Notes: a model not told the origin generated them from the letters alone. A stretch of DNA of 64,000 nt from Loxodes magnus (GCA_946699065.1 CAMPDV010000104.1:248001-312000), one strand, 5' to 3'; positions 13,929 through 26,901 are shown, counted from the stretch's first letter. Numbers and translations: made by a program.

Positions 13929-14596
13929 TTTTTTAATAAGGAGATATTAAGCATTCAATATAAGCTTTATAGATAATATTAATAATTAAACTATCAAGTT
14001 ACATCTATATAAAGTGTTAATTAATTTCATTTAGGAATGTGATTAAAATACTAACAATTTACAATATTTCTTAGTTAGTAAATATCTTGCTTTAAGAATG
14101 GATTTATAATGAAAGCAAGAATTATAATTTTATATATTAGGAAATAAATATGCTTTATTAAATTTCAAGTGAACAATCGAGTAGAATTAGAACAAATTAG
14201 ATACCAAAGTACATAAGTTTAATTAGCAACATCGACTTATTATAAGTTTAAGCAAAAGACACTTAAATTTCCTAGTTGCTTATTTCCAAAACTTCTATTT
14301 TAATTCTAAAAATAAAAATGTGTATGAGTTTCTAAAAACTAGATTATATTTGGAACTAATTTTTAAAAAAGAAGGAATAATAGAAAGGTAGATATATAAA
14401 GTTAAGTAATAGTTTGAAATATAGATATTAACTAGATATGAATATAAAATAACACATTTCTATTAGTATGATATATAGGAGTCTTATGTTTAAGCAATAT
14501 GATAATTTAAGTATAAAATCTGAAGTTTTTTCTTTGCGTTTATTAGTGATTACTCACTATAGAGGGTTTAAAATTAATATTTCTATATAGTCAAGC
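13929..14596. other. Intergenic, OGDH upstream region
   Basis: AT-rich and non-coding. A short hairpin at 14544-14559 sits 37 bases before the dehydrogenase start. Nothing else is recognised. Confidence 0.5.
14544..14559. promoter_or_regulatory. Perfect hairpin just upstream of OGDH
   Basis: TAGTGA-TTAC-TCACTA is a perfect 6-bp inverted repeat 37 bases upstream of the OGDH start codon. It could be a binding site for a dimeric factor or a 5'-UTR hairpin. A regulatory role is inference from position only. Confidence 0.3.
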
Positions 14597-17416
14597 ATGT
14601 AAAGGTATTTCTTATAAAGAATAGCTCTAGCTCGTAACTTAAGTTCAATTCTAAGTGCAACTAATGCCAAATATATGGAATGAATGTATTAAAGCTGACT
14701 TGCAAATCCTTCTTGCATTTAAGACTAAAAACTTTAAAAATATTTTGAAGGTTTAAGCGTGAAAGCATAACCTTCTTAGAAATCTTAGTAGTTTGCTTTA
14801 TTTAAATAAGCATTTGAATAGTATGGGCATTTGATAGCTAAACTTGATCCTTTAAATAGAATCGAAGAAGCTTTGCCTTATGAGCTTGATTACTAAAACT
14901 ATGGATTTAGTGATGGAGATTTGGAAAAGACTTATCAAATAAATGATTAATTAGGATCCATGAAGTTGAAGGAATTTATAGATCATTATAGCAAGATTTA
15001 CTCAGGATATTCTGCTGTTGAATTTATGCATATTTAGGATCATAACGAGCGTGAGTGGATTAGAACTCAGTTTGAGCAGATGAAATAGAAAAAGTTCTCT
15101 AAGGTTGAGCAGATAGATTTGTTTGAAAGACTGCTAAGAGCTGAAATTTTTGAAGAAACTTTGCTAAAAAAGTTTAGAACTGCAAAGATCTATGGCTGTA
15201 AAGGAATTGAAGGTATGGTTCCTACTCTTAATGCGTTATTATAAAGAGCTGCAGATTAATAAGTTAAGTATGTAACCACTGCTATGGCTCATAGAGGAAG
15301 ATTAAATCTTTTGGCTAATATTTTGGAAATCCCAATGGAAAACTTATATGGTTTATTTTAGTCTTGGCCGATAGACAACGAAAAAGATGAAGGAGATATG
15401 AAATATCATTTAGGAAGAACCGTTACTAGAAAATTTGAAAATGGAAATTAAATAAATATCTGCTTAATACCAAACCCTAGCCATTTAGAAGCGGTTACTC
15501 CAGTACTTTATGGAAAAACTAAAGGAAAAATTATTAATGATTATGGAGGAAATAAACTCTCAGTCCTTCCTGTTTTACTTCATGGAGATGGCGCTTTTAG
15601 TGGATAAGGAATATTATATGAGACAGTCTAGATGTACAAACTAAAGCACTTCAGAATTGGAGGATGTATACATATAGTTACTAACAATTAAATATAGTTT
15701 ACCTCTGAATCTTGTGCTGGAAGATCTACAAGATATGCTACTGATCTAGCCAAATCATTCGACTGCCCAGTTTTTCACGTTAATGCTGATTAAATTGAAG
15801 AAGCAGCAAAAATTGCTCAGTTGGCTGTGGATTATAGGTAAAAATTTGGAAAGAATGTATTTATTGATCTCATTGGGTTCAGAAAATTAGGTCATAATGA
15901 GTAAGATGATCCAAGTGTAACAAATCCTAAACTATATATAGAAATAGCTAAACATCCAGGAGTTGTTACTGTTTTTAAAAATAAGTTGGTAAATGAAGGA
16001 GCTTTGAATGACTAAACTTACAAATAACTATATCAAAAGTGAACTGATTTTTATAATTAAGAGGCTTAGAAAGGTAAAGATTACAACTATAAAAAGTTCT
16101 GCAGTTATTGGAGGGATAAAGAAAATACAAAATGGGGAAAATTTGTTCAATAAAATAAAGGACAAACAGTGGACTCTTGGAAAACTGGAATTCCTAAAAA
16201 GAAACTTGAGGAGCTTGCAAATAAAATATTTAGCTTACCAAAATAACTATAAGTATCAAAAAGTGTTTAAAAGACTTATTAGGAAAGATTGGATTCAGTT
16301 ATATAAGGTCATGGAATTAATTATGGAACAGCCGAAGCTCTGGCTTTTGCAACGTTACTTGCTGAAGGAAAGAGCATCAGAATCTCTGGAGAAGATGTAT
16401 CTAGAGGAACCTTTTCTCATAGGCATGCCAAAGTTTGGGATTAAAGAAATCAAGATTAATATTCTCCTTACGAAAATTTGGCTAAAAATTCAGGAAAATT
16501 CTATAGTGTAAATTCTCATTTGAGTGAATATGGAGTTTTGGGATTTGAATATGGCTATAGTCTTACTAATCCTGAAGAACTGACTATATGGGAAGCTTAA
16601 TTCGGAGATTTTACAAATGGAGGATAAATAATAGTTGACTAATTTGTTTAAACAGGTGAAAGAAAATGGGATCTATAAACACCTTTTATAATATTGCTTC
16701 CTCATGGATATGAAGGGCTAGGAAGTGAGCATTCAAATGCTCGTCCTGAGAGATTTTTAGTAAATAGTTAAGATAATCCCTTAGAAATAAATGAAAAATG
16801 GGTATAAGAAAAGACTTAAATCTATAATAATAATATTTAAGTTCTAAGTGTTAGCACGCCTGCAAACTATTTCCATGCTTTACGTAGATAAATGCATCGT
16901 GGCTTTAGAAAACCATTGGCTATGTTCTAAACCAAAAGAATGCTAAGATCACCTATTAGTAAAATTTAAGAGTTTGAAAATGATTAGTTTGTTCCTCTTA
17001 TTCCTGAATATAATAAAGAGCTCAAAGATGATAGCAAAATTAGAAGATTGTTTATCTGTTCAAGCAATATCTCACATGAATTGGCAGTTGAAAGAGACAG
17101 GAAAGATCCTACGACGTAAAAGTGGCATGACGATGTTGCGATAATTAGACTTGAATAATGGGCACCCTTGCCTTATAAAGAACTAAGGGAGTAAATAAAG
17201 AAATACAAGAATGCTGAAGTTTACTGGATTTAAGAAGAGCATTTAAATTTCAGTCCTTGGATTTATTTACAACCAAGAATCAACTTAGTTTTAAGTTAAA
17301 TGGGAAGACCTAACCTAAAATATATGGGAAGAAGTCCAAGCGCAGTTGCTGCAACTGGTTACAGTTATAATCATAAGAAAGAATACGAGGATGTTCTAAA
17401 AAACGCCTTTAAGTGA
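14597..17416 (+). CDS. OGDH: 2-oxoglutarate dehydrogenase E1, mitochondrial
   Basis: The 939-residue thiamine-diphosphate E1 subunit oxidatively decarboxylates 2-oxoglutarate in the TCA cycle. The frame is intronless. The start [17 protein letters not shown] is a basic, serine-rich mitochondrial presequence. NAKYMEWMYQSWLANP (about 24-39) matches the E1 N-terminal motif, with the second Trp a TGA on the conserved position. Further landmarks are MAHRGRLN (about 230), the ThDP site GDGAFSGQG with VTNNQIQFT (about 330-365), [27 protein letters not shown] and RLEQWAPLPY (TAA on an invariant Gln, codon 854). It ends [20 protein letters not shown], exactly where the family ends, followed by one Lys and TGA. 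The last TGA-coded Trp (16040) lies about 458 codons before the stop. This gene calibrates the genetic code of the window. Confidence 0.97.
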
Positions 17417-17575
17417 CTTTAAATAAATTTAAGATTTTTAAATCAATCTCAAGCTTTAAAATAATAAAGTTAAATTTCTCATTAACTACTAAGAAGCATA
17501 TATGTCTTTCTCTAAAGAAATATATAAAAAATAATAGAGAGATTTCTGTTGGCATATATTATTATATTTTATTTA

Positions 17576-18781
17576 ATGTCTGAATAAAAAAAGAGGAAAA
17601 TATAACTTAAGAGAAAAATAATGAAATCGTTAGATATTTCTCCGGTTCCTAAACAGAAACAAAAAGTTATTTTAGCTAGAAAAATACATAGTCCTTAATA
17701 GTAAACATTTTAAATCCCAGGTACACTTGAAGCTGATTGAGCATTTGAAAAAACTCCTATATAATTTCTAACCCCTTAACCTTAAATTTATTTTTCTAAA
17801 AAATTTGGTTCTATTGATGAAGGAAAAGGACCTAAATATGATTAAATGGGAAATTTAATAAAATGAAGTATAGTTGGATCGATAAATTCTTTTGAGAAAG
17901 TGCTTGATACTCATATGAATACTGAATAGGGTGAAGATTTATTTAGCACCGTAGATTGAGAGAAAGGAGATCTTTCTAAGACAGCTATAAATATTAAGCA
18001 CACTAACTCACTTGGCTTATTTCAAAATAAAAGAACAATTTCCAAAATTGATTTTCAAAGTGAAAACGAAGCCACATAAATTCATCTAAGAATATCAGAT
18101 TATAAAAAATAAAGGAATGCAAGTAACGAAAATGATGGTTCACAATAGTGTAGAATACTAGAAAAGTTTGAAAAGAACATGGAAAAATGAGATTAGGTAG
18201 GCTAGAAGATATAGAAAAAAATAAAAAAAGATCCTCAAAGAATTTTACTATTTTCTAGTTAAAAGTTTAGGTAAAGGATGGAAGAGTGTGAGTGAGCAGA
18301 TATATAGCAGGATGAATAAAAAAATGTGTATTACTGATAATATAACCTTAGAAAAAATAAATTTAATAAAAATTAACAAACTTTTGTACCTCTAAATTCC
18401 GATTTATATCAACCTTTTTATATAAGGGAAAAATCTCCCGTCACTATTATTAGAAAGCCAGGAATTAATGCCTCAGGTGGAATCACAACAAATAAATATT
18501 ATAAAGAAAAAAATCTTTAACCTTTACCTAAAATTCATAAACTAGCTGAATGCTTATTCCTCAAAGGAATTTCCAAATTTGACGCTGAACTTCAATGCGC
18601 AGATAAATTGGGTTATAAGAAAGTTTAGCTTAACTAGATACAGCATTATTCGACGACTCAAAGGAATGCAATCCTTTCAAAGTTATAAAATAAAAAATAT
18701 AAAAGTATCGATTTACAGTATTTCGAGAAATCTCCAGCTTATGAAGAAGTATTTGCTAGAAATTCTGAAAAATAAAGGTGA
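17576..18781 (+). CDS. Conserved-looking protein of unknown function
   Basis: 401 codons open from ATG to TGA, intronless. It starts MSEQKKRKIQLKRKIMKSLD, is basic and serine-rich, and has no membrane segment or signal peptide. A proline-rich part (IPGTLEADWAFEKTPIQFLT) and an ordered-looking C-terminus (HKLAECLFLKGISKFDAELQ) are the clearest landmarks. Several tryptophans are TGA. I recognise no family. It lies 159 bases after OGDH on the same strand but has its own upstream region, so it need not be co-transcribed. Confidence 0.75.
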
Positions 18782-19658
18782 AGATGTTCATAATATTTAG
18801 TAAAATCACATTTTACTATTTATTACTTCAATTCTAATTTTCTTAAGTTAAAGCATAATAGCAATCTAATTGTTTCTCTATATCAAAAACTATTTTAATT
18901 TTGCATTGCCATAAATATTCTTACAAAGAAACTAAATGATTATATTTAGCAAAATGGAATGTTATTAGTTTAAAAAAATGCTTAGAATAACTTTAAATGA
19001 GCCATAAAAACTGCAAAGATTACATAAATTTAGCTTAATCCTTATTAAGAAACGATAAATAAAAGATGCTTAATAAAAGATTGTAAAAGCATTAATAATA
19101 AAAGTAAATATGAATCATAGTGAATACATTATATACATCTACTTGGCTTTACTCTTAATTATTATTTAATTAAGAAGACTAAGTAGAATAAAACCTTTAT
19201 ACCTTAAGAGGATATTGATTAATGCTATATAGTAAAATAGAATGATAAATAGTAACATCTATTTAAAAATAAATGTAAGAGTAGGAATTAGATATAAGTA
19301 TATTTAAAATAAATTCAAAGCTAAATGGTTTTACTCTAGTTATATAGTTTTGCTGTAAATTAAGTTTCTTTAATCTTAGTTCTAGATTATTATATTAAAA
19401 GTCTATATATTATAAGACTATTTTTGCTTAAAAATCAGGTTTAGAGAATAGATGTTCATTAACAAATAAAGAGCATATATTAGATTTTGATTAGATTTGA
19501 TATAGGTATAAGTATAAGATAGCTAAATAATAATAGTTAATAATTAAAAAATAGGCTTAATGATGAATAACTATCAGAGTATTAGGATTATTAAAGAAAA
19601 GTAATGAATATATTAAATAACTTGAATAGAAATAAAGCTCAATATTTATAAAGAGAAA
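18782..19658. other. Intergenic, no gene supported
   Basis: Long stretches lack TGA, for example from 18955, but the translation is the I/K/N/Y/Q/L mixture typical of AT-rich non-coding DNA here. No gene is called. Confidence 0.5.
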
Positions 19659-20414
19659 ATGGATAAAACTTATTAAATAGCGGACTTAGATTTAATTACT
19701 AACTATACATCTCTTGTGGTTCCTGTTTAGAAACAACCTTTGTAAGATTATTCTGAATAAACGAAGGCTGAAATCTACAACCTGTTGACTATTTACTAGA
19801 AGTTTACAGAACCCTTTCCAATAAAGGACGCAAAGGAAATAAGTAGAAAAGAAAGAGAAGAGTAACAAATAATTCAGCTAAATAAGCTAACATATGGAGA
19901 AATTGATTTTCTTTCTTTCGCAGAGTGTTTTTTAATGCTTGAAAAGCATGGAGGATTAAAGTAAGGAGGCACTTTTATGGATCTTGGGCACGGATCAGGA
20001 AAAGCTCTTTTGAGTGCTTCTCTGTTACACAGTTTCGAGAGTATATATGGAGTAGAACTTTTGGAAGGATTGACAAATCTTTCCATAAAATAGTTTGAGT
20101 ATTATGATAATAATTTTGAGTAAATTATAGGAAATGAGAATTAAAGTCTTAAAAAGATTAAATGGAACATTATTCACAGTGATTTTCTGTAAGTAGATTG
20201 GCCTATGTGCAGTTTGATTTTTGCAAATAGCACTTGCTTCGATAATTAACTAATGACCCTATTATGTGAAAAAGCGCGCAGCTAAGAAATCGGAACTTTT
20301 TTCATTACACTTACAAAAAATTTGCCAGATTCAAGATGGTAAATTCTAGAGAGTGATAAGAAAAAAATGAGTTGGGGAGATGCAACTGTATATATTCACA
20401 AAAAGATAGAGTGA
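19659..20414 (+). CDS. DOT1-like SAM-dependent methyltransferase
   Basis: 251 residues. LTYGEIDFLSFAECFLMLEK followed by GGTFMDLGHGSGKALLSASL (from about 104) is the DOT1-type arrangement of a YGE motif ahead of SAM motif I (DLGxGxGK). SIYGVELLEGL is motif II. HSDFLQVDWPMCSLIFANS (about 170-190) matches the DOT1 pattern DF...W...V.ANN. The C-terminus MSWGDATVYIHKK fits the final strand. DOT1 enzymes methylate histone H3 on Lys79, but this minimal protein has only the catalytic fold, and small ciliate and protist relatives may have other substrates. Fold and cofactor are well supported; the substrate is not. The stop at 20412 follows directly on the last strand. Confidence 0.8.
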
Positions 20415-21852
20415 TCCATATAAGGGCTTAAAATCTTATAAACATTAATTAATCTTAAGTATCTCATAATCATTCTTTCCTCAATTAACTGTTAATCTAT
20501 TTATCATAACTGTCTACTTTTAAGCAATTCGTTTATATCTAGCAAGGCATTAAAAATATTAAAGCTAAAATTGCATTTAAAAGATAACTTAAAGGTTATT
20601 TTATACATATAATTTATCTTCCTTTAGTTAATTAACTAGTTTTTAAGCATGTAGCTTTCATTTTAATGAGTAAATAGTGAATATGAAATCTTTAAATAAA
20701 CCCTTGAAAAAACAATAGATAACTTAATACTAGAATCAGTGATATTAAATAGCTAATTATATCATAATAAAGTAGAGTAATTTCATTTATCAGTTTACTT
20801 TATCTTTATTATAGCATTAAGATAGATAGCTGAACTACTTATATGTTTAAGTTAATATTAAAGCAAAGGATATGTAAACTTAAAATTAGCTTGAATAATT
20901 AGTAAAAAGTATTTAGTTGGTACTCAAATAAGAGTTTAAAAACTAACAATGGATAAAATAAATAAAATAGCTTACTTATACTTAGAAGCTTAAAACTAAG
21001 CATGACATTTATATAACTATAAGGGTCTTTTCTATAATATTACTATATTATTGATTTTCAAAAATTATTAACTAATATCCAATTTACATCAAAAGAGCTA
21101 TTAAAGTTAAGAGAAAATTATAATGCTCTAATTTTTAAAGTTAATAGAAATTAATTTAGTAAGAGTTCATGGTATATATATTTGAATTTTTACTTTTTCT
21201 TTGTAATAAAATCATAAGATATTAATAGTATCCCTATTATTAAACCATGGTCTTAGTATCATATAATATAGATATAATTATTTATAGTTAGAAATACTTT
21301 AAAAATTTGGCAATTCTAACTTATGTTTATATATCTCTTTCACAAAAAGAAAAAGGATTCTAAATAGCCTTCGTATTATTTTTTAAATTGTATTCTACTA
21401 ATTAAACTTACACTTAAAATAAGTTTAAAATTTAAGCTTTAAGGATAATTAATAATTGGGATAAAGCTTTAATAAGCTAGCCTACTTGTATAGGTATAAT
21501 TACTCATAGCATATTAATATTTTAGTAAGAAATAGAGATAAAATTTATAGCTAGTTACTCTTCTTCGGTACTTAAACTATTAAAGGAATATATCTTAATT
21601 TAGCTGAAGTACTAAAATAGAAATAGGTTAGATTAGGCTAATATAAGTATCTTAATGCTTATTTTATAGGATTTATTTAGAATAAACTGATTTTATTAAC
21701 TATAGTACTCAAACCTTTAGAGTATTTAAGTCTTTAGCTTTACAAGATTGTTAGAAACTAATCTACTTCAGCTTTTTGAGCAGTTTATGTTTGTTTCCTA
21801 AGCCTTTAAACTTCTTCCAAATAAGAAGTGTCTTAAAGGCGGGGGTTGTTGA
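20415..21852. other. Intergenic region ending in a strong hairpin
   Basis: Low GC and no credible coding on either strand. The only standout structure is the long hairpin at 21802-21840 just before the LRRC9-like start. Confidence 0.5.
21802..21840. promoter_or_regulatory. 15-bp bulged hairpin before LRRC9-like start
   Basis: GCCTTTAA plus ACTTCTT pairs with AAGAAGT plus TTAAAGGC around a 6-base loop, with one 3-base bulge (GTC). A run of five G follows, and the ATG is 12 bases after the hairpin. It may be a 5'-UTR element, an operator, or the 3' end of a small RNA. Function is inference. Confidence 0.45.
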
Positions 21853-24800
21853 ATGAAAGATTAATTTAAAAAGATGTAGATAGAAAACAAAATAAAGCAA
21901 CTAAATTTATATTCTTAAGTTACTGAGCAATTCAATAAATTAGTAAGCATTTACTATTTAGGTAGAGTGAAGTGGACAAAGTCATATTAATATCAATGAG
22001 GCCTATACAATAGAACAAGTGGATATCTTTAGTTAAAACGTCTAATCTATGAATGCTTTTTGCTTGTTCACTTAACTGAAAACTTTAAGTCTCATTAACT
22101 GCAATATTTAAGAAATATCTGGCTTGGAAGAATGCTTATAACTAGAGGAAATTTTTCTTAACTAGAACTAGATTTAAGTGATAAAAGGAATTAACAAATG
22201 TCGTTAGCTGAAAACATTAGTGCTAGATTTGAACTAAATTTCTACTATAGAGAATGTTTAGTAGCTTTATAACCTAGAGAAGCTTTGAATTAACTCAAAT
22301 AAAATTGAAAAAATCCAGAATTTAGATTCTTTGCAAAACCTAAGAGAACTATGAATTGCTTAAAACCTTATTAGCTAGCTGAATTATAATCTATCTAATC
22401 TCATAGGATTGAAAGAGTTAAATATTTCAGCAAATAAACTAGGAAATTTAAAGGAAATCTAATATTTAAACTAGCTATAAGGATTATAAAGTCTATACTT
22501 GAAAGATCCTCATTTCGAAGAAAATCCTATCTGCAAGCTATCTAACTACTAGATTTATGTAATTTATCACTTGAAGTAGATTTAAACTCTAGATGGTATG
22601 ATAATAGATTAATAAAGTAGATAAGAAGCTGACTTAACCTACATGAAAAAGAAGATGTATTACAACTTAAGAGTAAAGACAATGCAAAAGACATCCAACA
22701 ATGCTATAAAATGCATTTAGAAAGCAAGATTTATTAAAATATGAGATATCAATAGAAATTTATAGCTTGTTCAGAAGATAATGAACGATTACAAACTAAA
22801 AATATGGAATATTATTCAGAACAATTGCTAAGAATCTTAGTTCATTTTTACTAATGTATGTCTGACTAATTGACACCAGCTAGAAAAATTCATAGAGACT
22901 AACTATGAAATAGAAATAAAAGAACTCATAGATAAGTACGAAACTTATAAGAGTAAGCATTTGTAATATTCAAATACTTTATCTACTTTAGAAAAGATTT
23001 TTAACAATATAAAGAACTAAATTATTGAAACTACTGAAATGAATGTAAAAGCTATCTATTTAGAATAAGATACAGGAGGGAATATTAAATTTGAAGAAGG
23101 CAATCTGTAGAATAATTACTTCTCTCTTGCTTCTGAACTCTTAAAATCAAGAATACCGTTAGATTCAGAAATTTTTAGCTTAGCAGATATATATGTTAAC
23201 AGAGTAATCTATGTATAAAATAAATTTCTTAGGATCAAATTTGAAGATTATGCTGCATAGTTTCAAACCAAAAAAAATAAGAAGAATCAGTTTGAATACT
23301 TATTCCTTGGTATCTCTTAATTTTCCTGATTGTAGACGTTTAATCTGATAGAAGAAGGGTTAATTTCTCCTAATAATAAGAATCCTAAACTGCAAGGACA
23401 GAATAATTTCATAGCGCTTACTAACAGTATATGTACTGCATTAGGAATGCGACAATGAGGAGTTTAGAATATTCCAATACTAAACGGTAAAATACTTATA
23501 TGCAAAGTATTCTTCCAAGAATAAACTATAACGGTAGATAAGGAATTTTCTTATTATAATTCAACCAAAAATATTTAACAAATTCTGCTTTAGAAACCCT
23601 TTTCAAGATAAAACTATCGAACTAATTAAACTGTCTTTCGGTAGAATGAAAAAGAACAAAGATAAAAGATTTGATTAATTCAAGATAATTACATTATACT
23701 ACCTGAATATATAGCTGATTTTGAATTAAAATACAGTCAAAATAAAAATTGGTTAGACTATAAAACATTAAACTCTTAGATATAGTAACTAGACGCTGAA
23801 ATAGAATAATATTCGCTGTAAATTACTGGAGAAGTACTAAAATCCGAAGATTTATAAAGAGATGGATTGAATAGTGCAAAAAAATCAATAATGTAATTTA
23901 TGCTTCTTTGCTAGAAAAGCGAGCTAAGCTAATACAGAGAATTGATTGGAGATTAATTAAGAACTTCTTAAACTTTAAGAGAACATGAATCCAGCTAAAA
24001 CTTACAGGCATCGTTTAATTGAAGCAAAATAGACTAAATAAACGTAAATTCTGAAATATTAGCACTTAATTTTCATTTCAATGGATTAACCAGGATTCAA
24101 GGGACCGAATAATTCATCAACATTCTAATTTTAATCCTTAGTTCAAATGAAATTTTCGAGATAATAGGATTACAAACTCTTAGAAATCTAAAGTACTTAG
24201 ATATTAGTGATAATAAGATTAAAAAGATCTAAAATTTAAAGCTAAATGTGAATCTGGAATATTTAGACTTATGTCATAATCAGATCAATAATTTGGATTA
24301 ACTAGTTCATTTATCTTAGAATTTAGCAAAACTAGTTAATTTATATTTATTGGGGAATCCTATAACTCAGTTAATAGAATATAGGTAGTTAGTTTTAAAC
24401 TAAATACCAAATCTATAAGAACTGGATTTTCAAAGTGTTTTATAATTAGAGAAAAATTTAGCTAAGTAGATTAATAATGAAATCACTTTTGAGTTGATTA
24501 AAGAAAACTGCATTATCAAAAATGAAGAGAACTTAACTGAGCAAGATGAGTTTTGGACATAACTTATAGAAACTTTATATTTAAATCATTTGAAAATCAT
24601 ATCCATGAAGAGTTTGAGTCAGCTTAATTTAAAAATGCTTTTGAAGTTGCATTTAATAGATAATTAAATTAGCTAGATATAAGGACTCGAAAACTGCGTT
24701 AATTTAGAAGAGTTGAATCTATCAGCAAATAATATAGCCTCAATCTAAGGTCTTGAAGCTTGTAATAATATTTAATGCTTAGATTTATCTAGTAACTTGA

Positions 24801-26593
24801 TAAGTCATCTAAAGGGACTAGAAACTTTAAAGAAGATTAATATGCTTGATGTTAGCTTGAATAAAATATCAGACTTAGATGTTTTATAGTGGTTGAATAA
24901 TTTAATGGTTCTGTATATAAATAATAACATGATTCTTGATGTTAAGCAAGTTAAGTTTTTAGAAAATCTTCCAAAGTTCGTAGTTTTGGATATTTCGGAG
25001 AATCCTTTTTAACAAACTTATCAAAAGTAAGGAGAGTGTGAAAATTATGAGCAATTTATAATTTTTACTCTTAAAAGATTAAAAATTCTAAATTAGAAGC
25101 AAATAGAGAGCATTGACTATATTTAAGCTAAGGAAAAGTTTTAGGGAAGACTAACTGAAGAATTAATTTATGAAGTATTAAAAGGAAAAAACTCTTCTGA
25201 GATTGAAGAAATTGATTTCTCTAATTGTAAGCTAAAAGACTTTGATAATATGTTCAGCTCTGCTCAGTTCCAGGCTATTAAAATTCTCAATTTAGATAAC
25301 AACTTCTTTACAAAGCTAAGATTCATAGGATTTTTACCATTTCTTAAGTAACTGACTTTGAAAAATAACAAAATAACCACTTTATAAATAAAAAACAATA
25401 GAAAGCAGCTAGGATTAGGTTCTACTCCAAATTTAGAGTATCTAGACTTAAGTAACAATCTTCTAGTAGATTTATAAGGTATTTAGCACTACTAACTCAA
25501 AAACCTAAAAGTCCTCAATTTAGAAAGCAACAATATTAAAAAGATTCAGTATTTACAGCATCTTTGGAGTCTAAAAGAGCTACATTTATAGAACAACAGA
25601 ATAAAGTTTATAGAAGAGACTACTTTTTTGAATTGTCCTGCTCTAAAATATGTCTTTTTAGATGATAATTTCCTTAAATCGCTGGTATACTTTGACTAAA
25701 TTCCTAAATTAACAATTTTGAGTGTAGCTAACAATAAAATATCAGAAATAATAGACATAGATTAACTTATTTTTTGCTAGAATCTTAAAGAGCTATTGCT
25801 GATTAATAACCCTATATGCAAAAAGCCTTAATATAAACTTTATATATTTAAGAAATTGCTTTAATTATAAAGGCTGGATAACGTGGTAAGTTTTGATATT
25901 AGGAAATAAGCTAAGACCAAAAGTAATAATGAGAATGCTATACTCCTGACTTTTAGATACAGCACTTTAATTAACTGGTAAGCTATTACTTAGAACACTA
26001 ACTCTTAGAGCTTAACTAGCAAGCTTAGGTCAACTGTTAACTCTTCTAATAACTAATCCTAAGAAATCTTAGTATAAAATAATTAAACTTAAGGAATTAA
26101 TGTTTCTTAAGCAAATTCATTCTAAAGAATATACTAAGAGTTAGCTTAAACCTAAAAATATGTAAACCATCCAAGAATGTAATCTTAACTGTACAAGCAC
26201 GATTCCATGATTTTTGCTAGTGACTCTGTTTAGAAGTAATCAATTAACAATTGAAACGAACTAAAAATGCTAATAAGAGAAAATTCTTAAAACAAGAGTT
26301 AAAAACCTAATCTAAAGTCAAGCATGACAATAAACACTAATGCAGGTCGGAAATTAGTATTAACTAAACCAGCTAAAACAAGATACTTGAATCAAGCCAT
26401 ATTTCATTAGAACTCCAACCAACTTAACTTCCAATCTAATCTTATAAGCGAAATAAGAAATAGTATCTAAATGATTTAGCAAAACAGAATAAAAAATTTA
26501 ATTCCTATTCCACCAAGTAGTGAAAAATTAAAAGGAACAAGTCCAAGAATTGCCGGTTTTGTCAAAAATAATTAGATAAAAAGTCAGAGATGA
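21853..26593 (+). CDS. LRRC9: LRRC9-like leucine-rich repeat protein
   Basis: Exons 21853-21942 and 21962-26593 give 1,573 residues. The start MKDQFKKMQIENKIKQLNLY continues after a 19-nt intron into INEAYTIEQVDIFSQNV and the first LRR block (LKTLSLINCNIQEISGLE). The cap motif LYLKDPHFEENPICKLSNYQ and MKKKMYYNLRVKTMQK match LRRC9, a large axonemal LRR protein. A helical spacer and at least two further LRR blocks follow (from about 24040, 24560 and 25200), then a Ser/Asn/Gln-rich tail. Length fits the family (about 1,450 in vertebrates). It probably acts as a ciliary scaffold. The stop at 26591 is where GC falls. The next gene starts 308 bases on, same strand. Confidence 0.85.
21943..21961 (+). 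other. 19-nt intron (LRRC9-like gene)
   Basis: gtaagcatttactatttag. Removing it joins the ATG-bearing frame to the LRR frame at a codon boundary, and there is no in-frame ATG for the LRR frame upstream. GT...AG borders and a TACTA-like element 7 bases from the end support splicing. Confidence 0.8.
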
Positions 26594-26901
26594 GAAACTT
26601 GTATTGTATATTAAATGTAACCAATAATAAATACTGTATAAGCATATAAAATAATATCCTATAAGCTTAATCATTTAACTAGTACTTTAATAGAGTATCT
26701 TATTTTCTTAGTATCATATTACTAACACTTCTAGCTAAACTCTAATAAACTGTCATTAAACATATTAATTAGCATAAGCAAGATAATTATATCTCAATCT
26801 AATGGTTTAGCCTTTTTACTTTCTATAAACTTACGTTTACTAAAATTAGGAAGCTTAACATTATCTGGTAAATAGAGTATTAATAAATGTAAGCTAATCA
26901 A
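26594..26901. other. Intergenic, kinase upstream region
   Basis: AT-rich and non-coding in every frame I read. It separates the LRRC9-like stop from the kinase start. Confidence 0.5.

Noticed and set aside
16008-16511. 167-codon standard-code ORF inside OGDH
   Set aside because: It is in a different frame from the dehydrogenase, which is continuous and matches its family throughout this region.
18955-19500. Long frame without TGA from ATG 18955
   Set aside because: With TGA as the only stop, such frames are expected by chance in low-G DNA; residues are mostly I, K, L, N, Q and Y.
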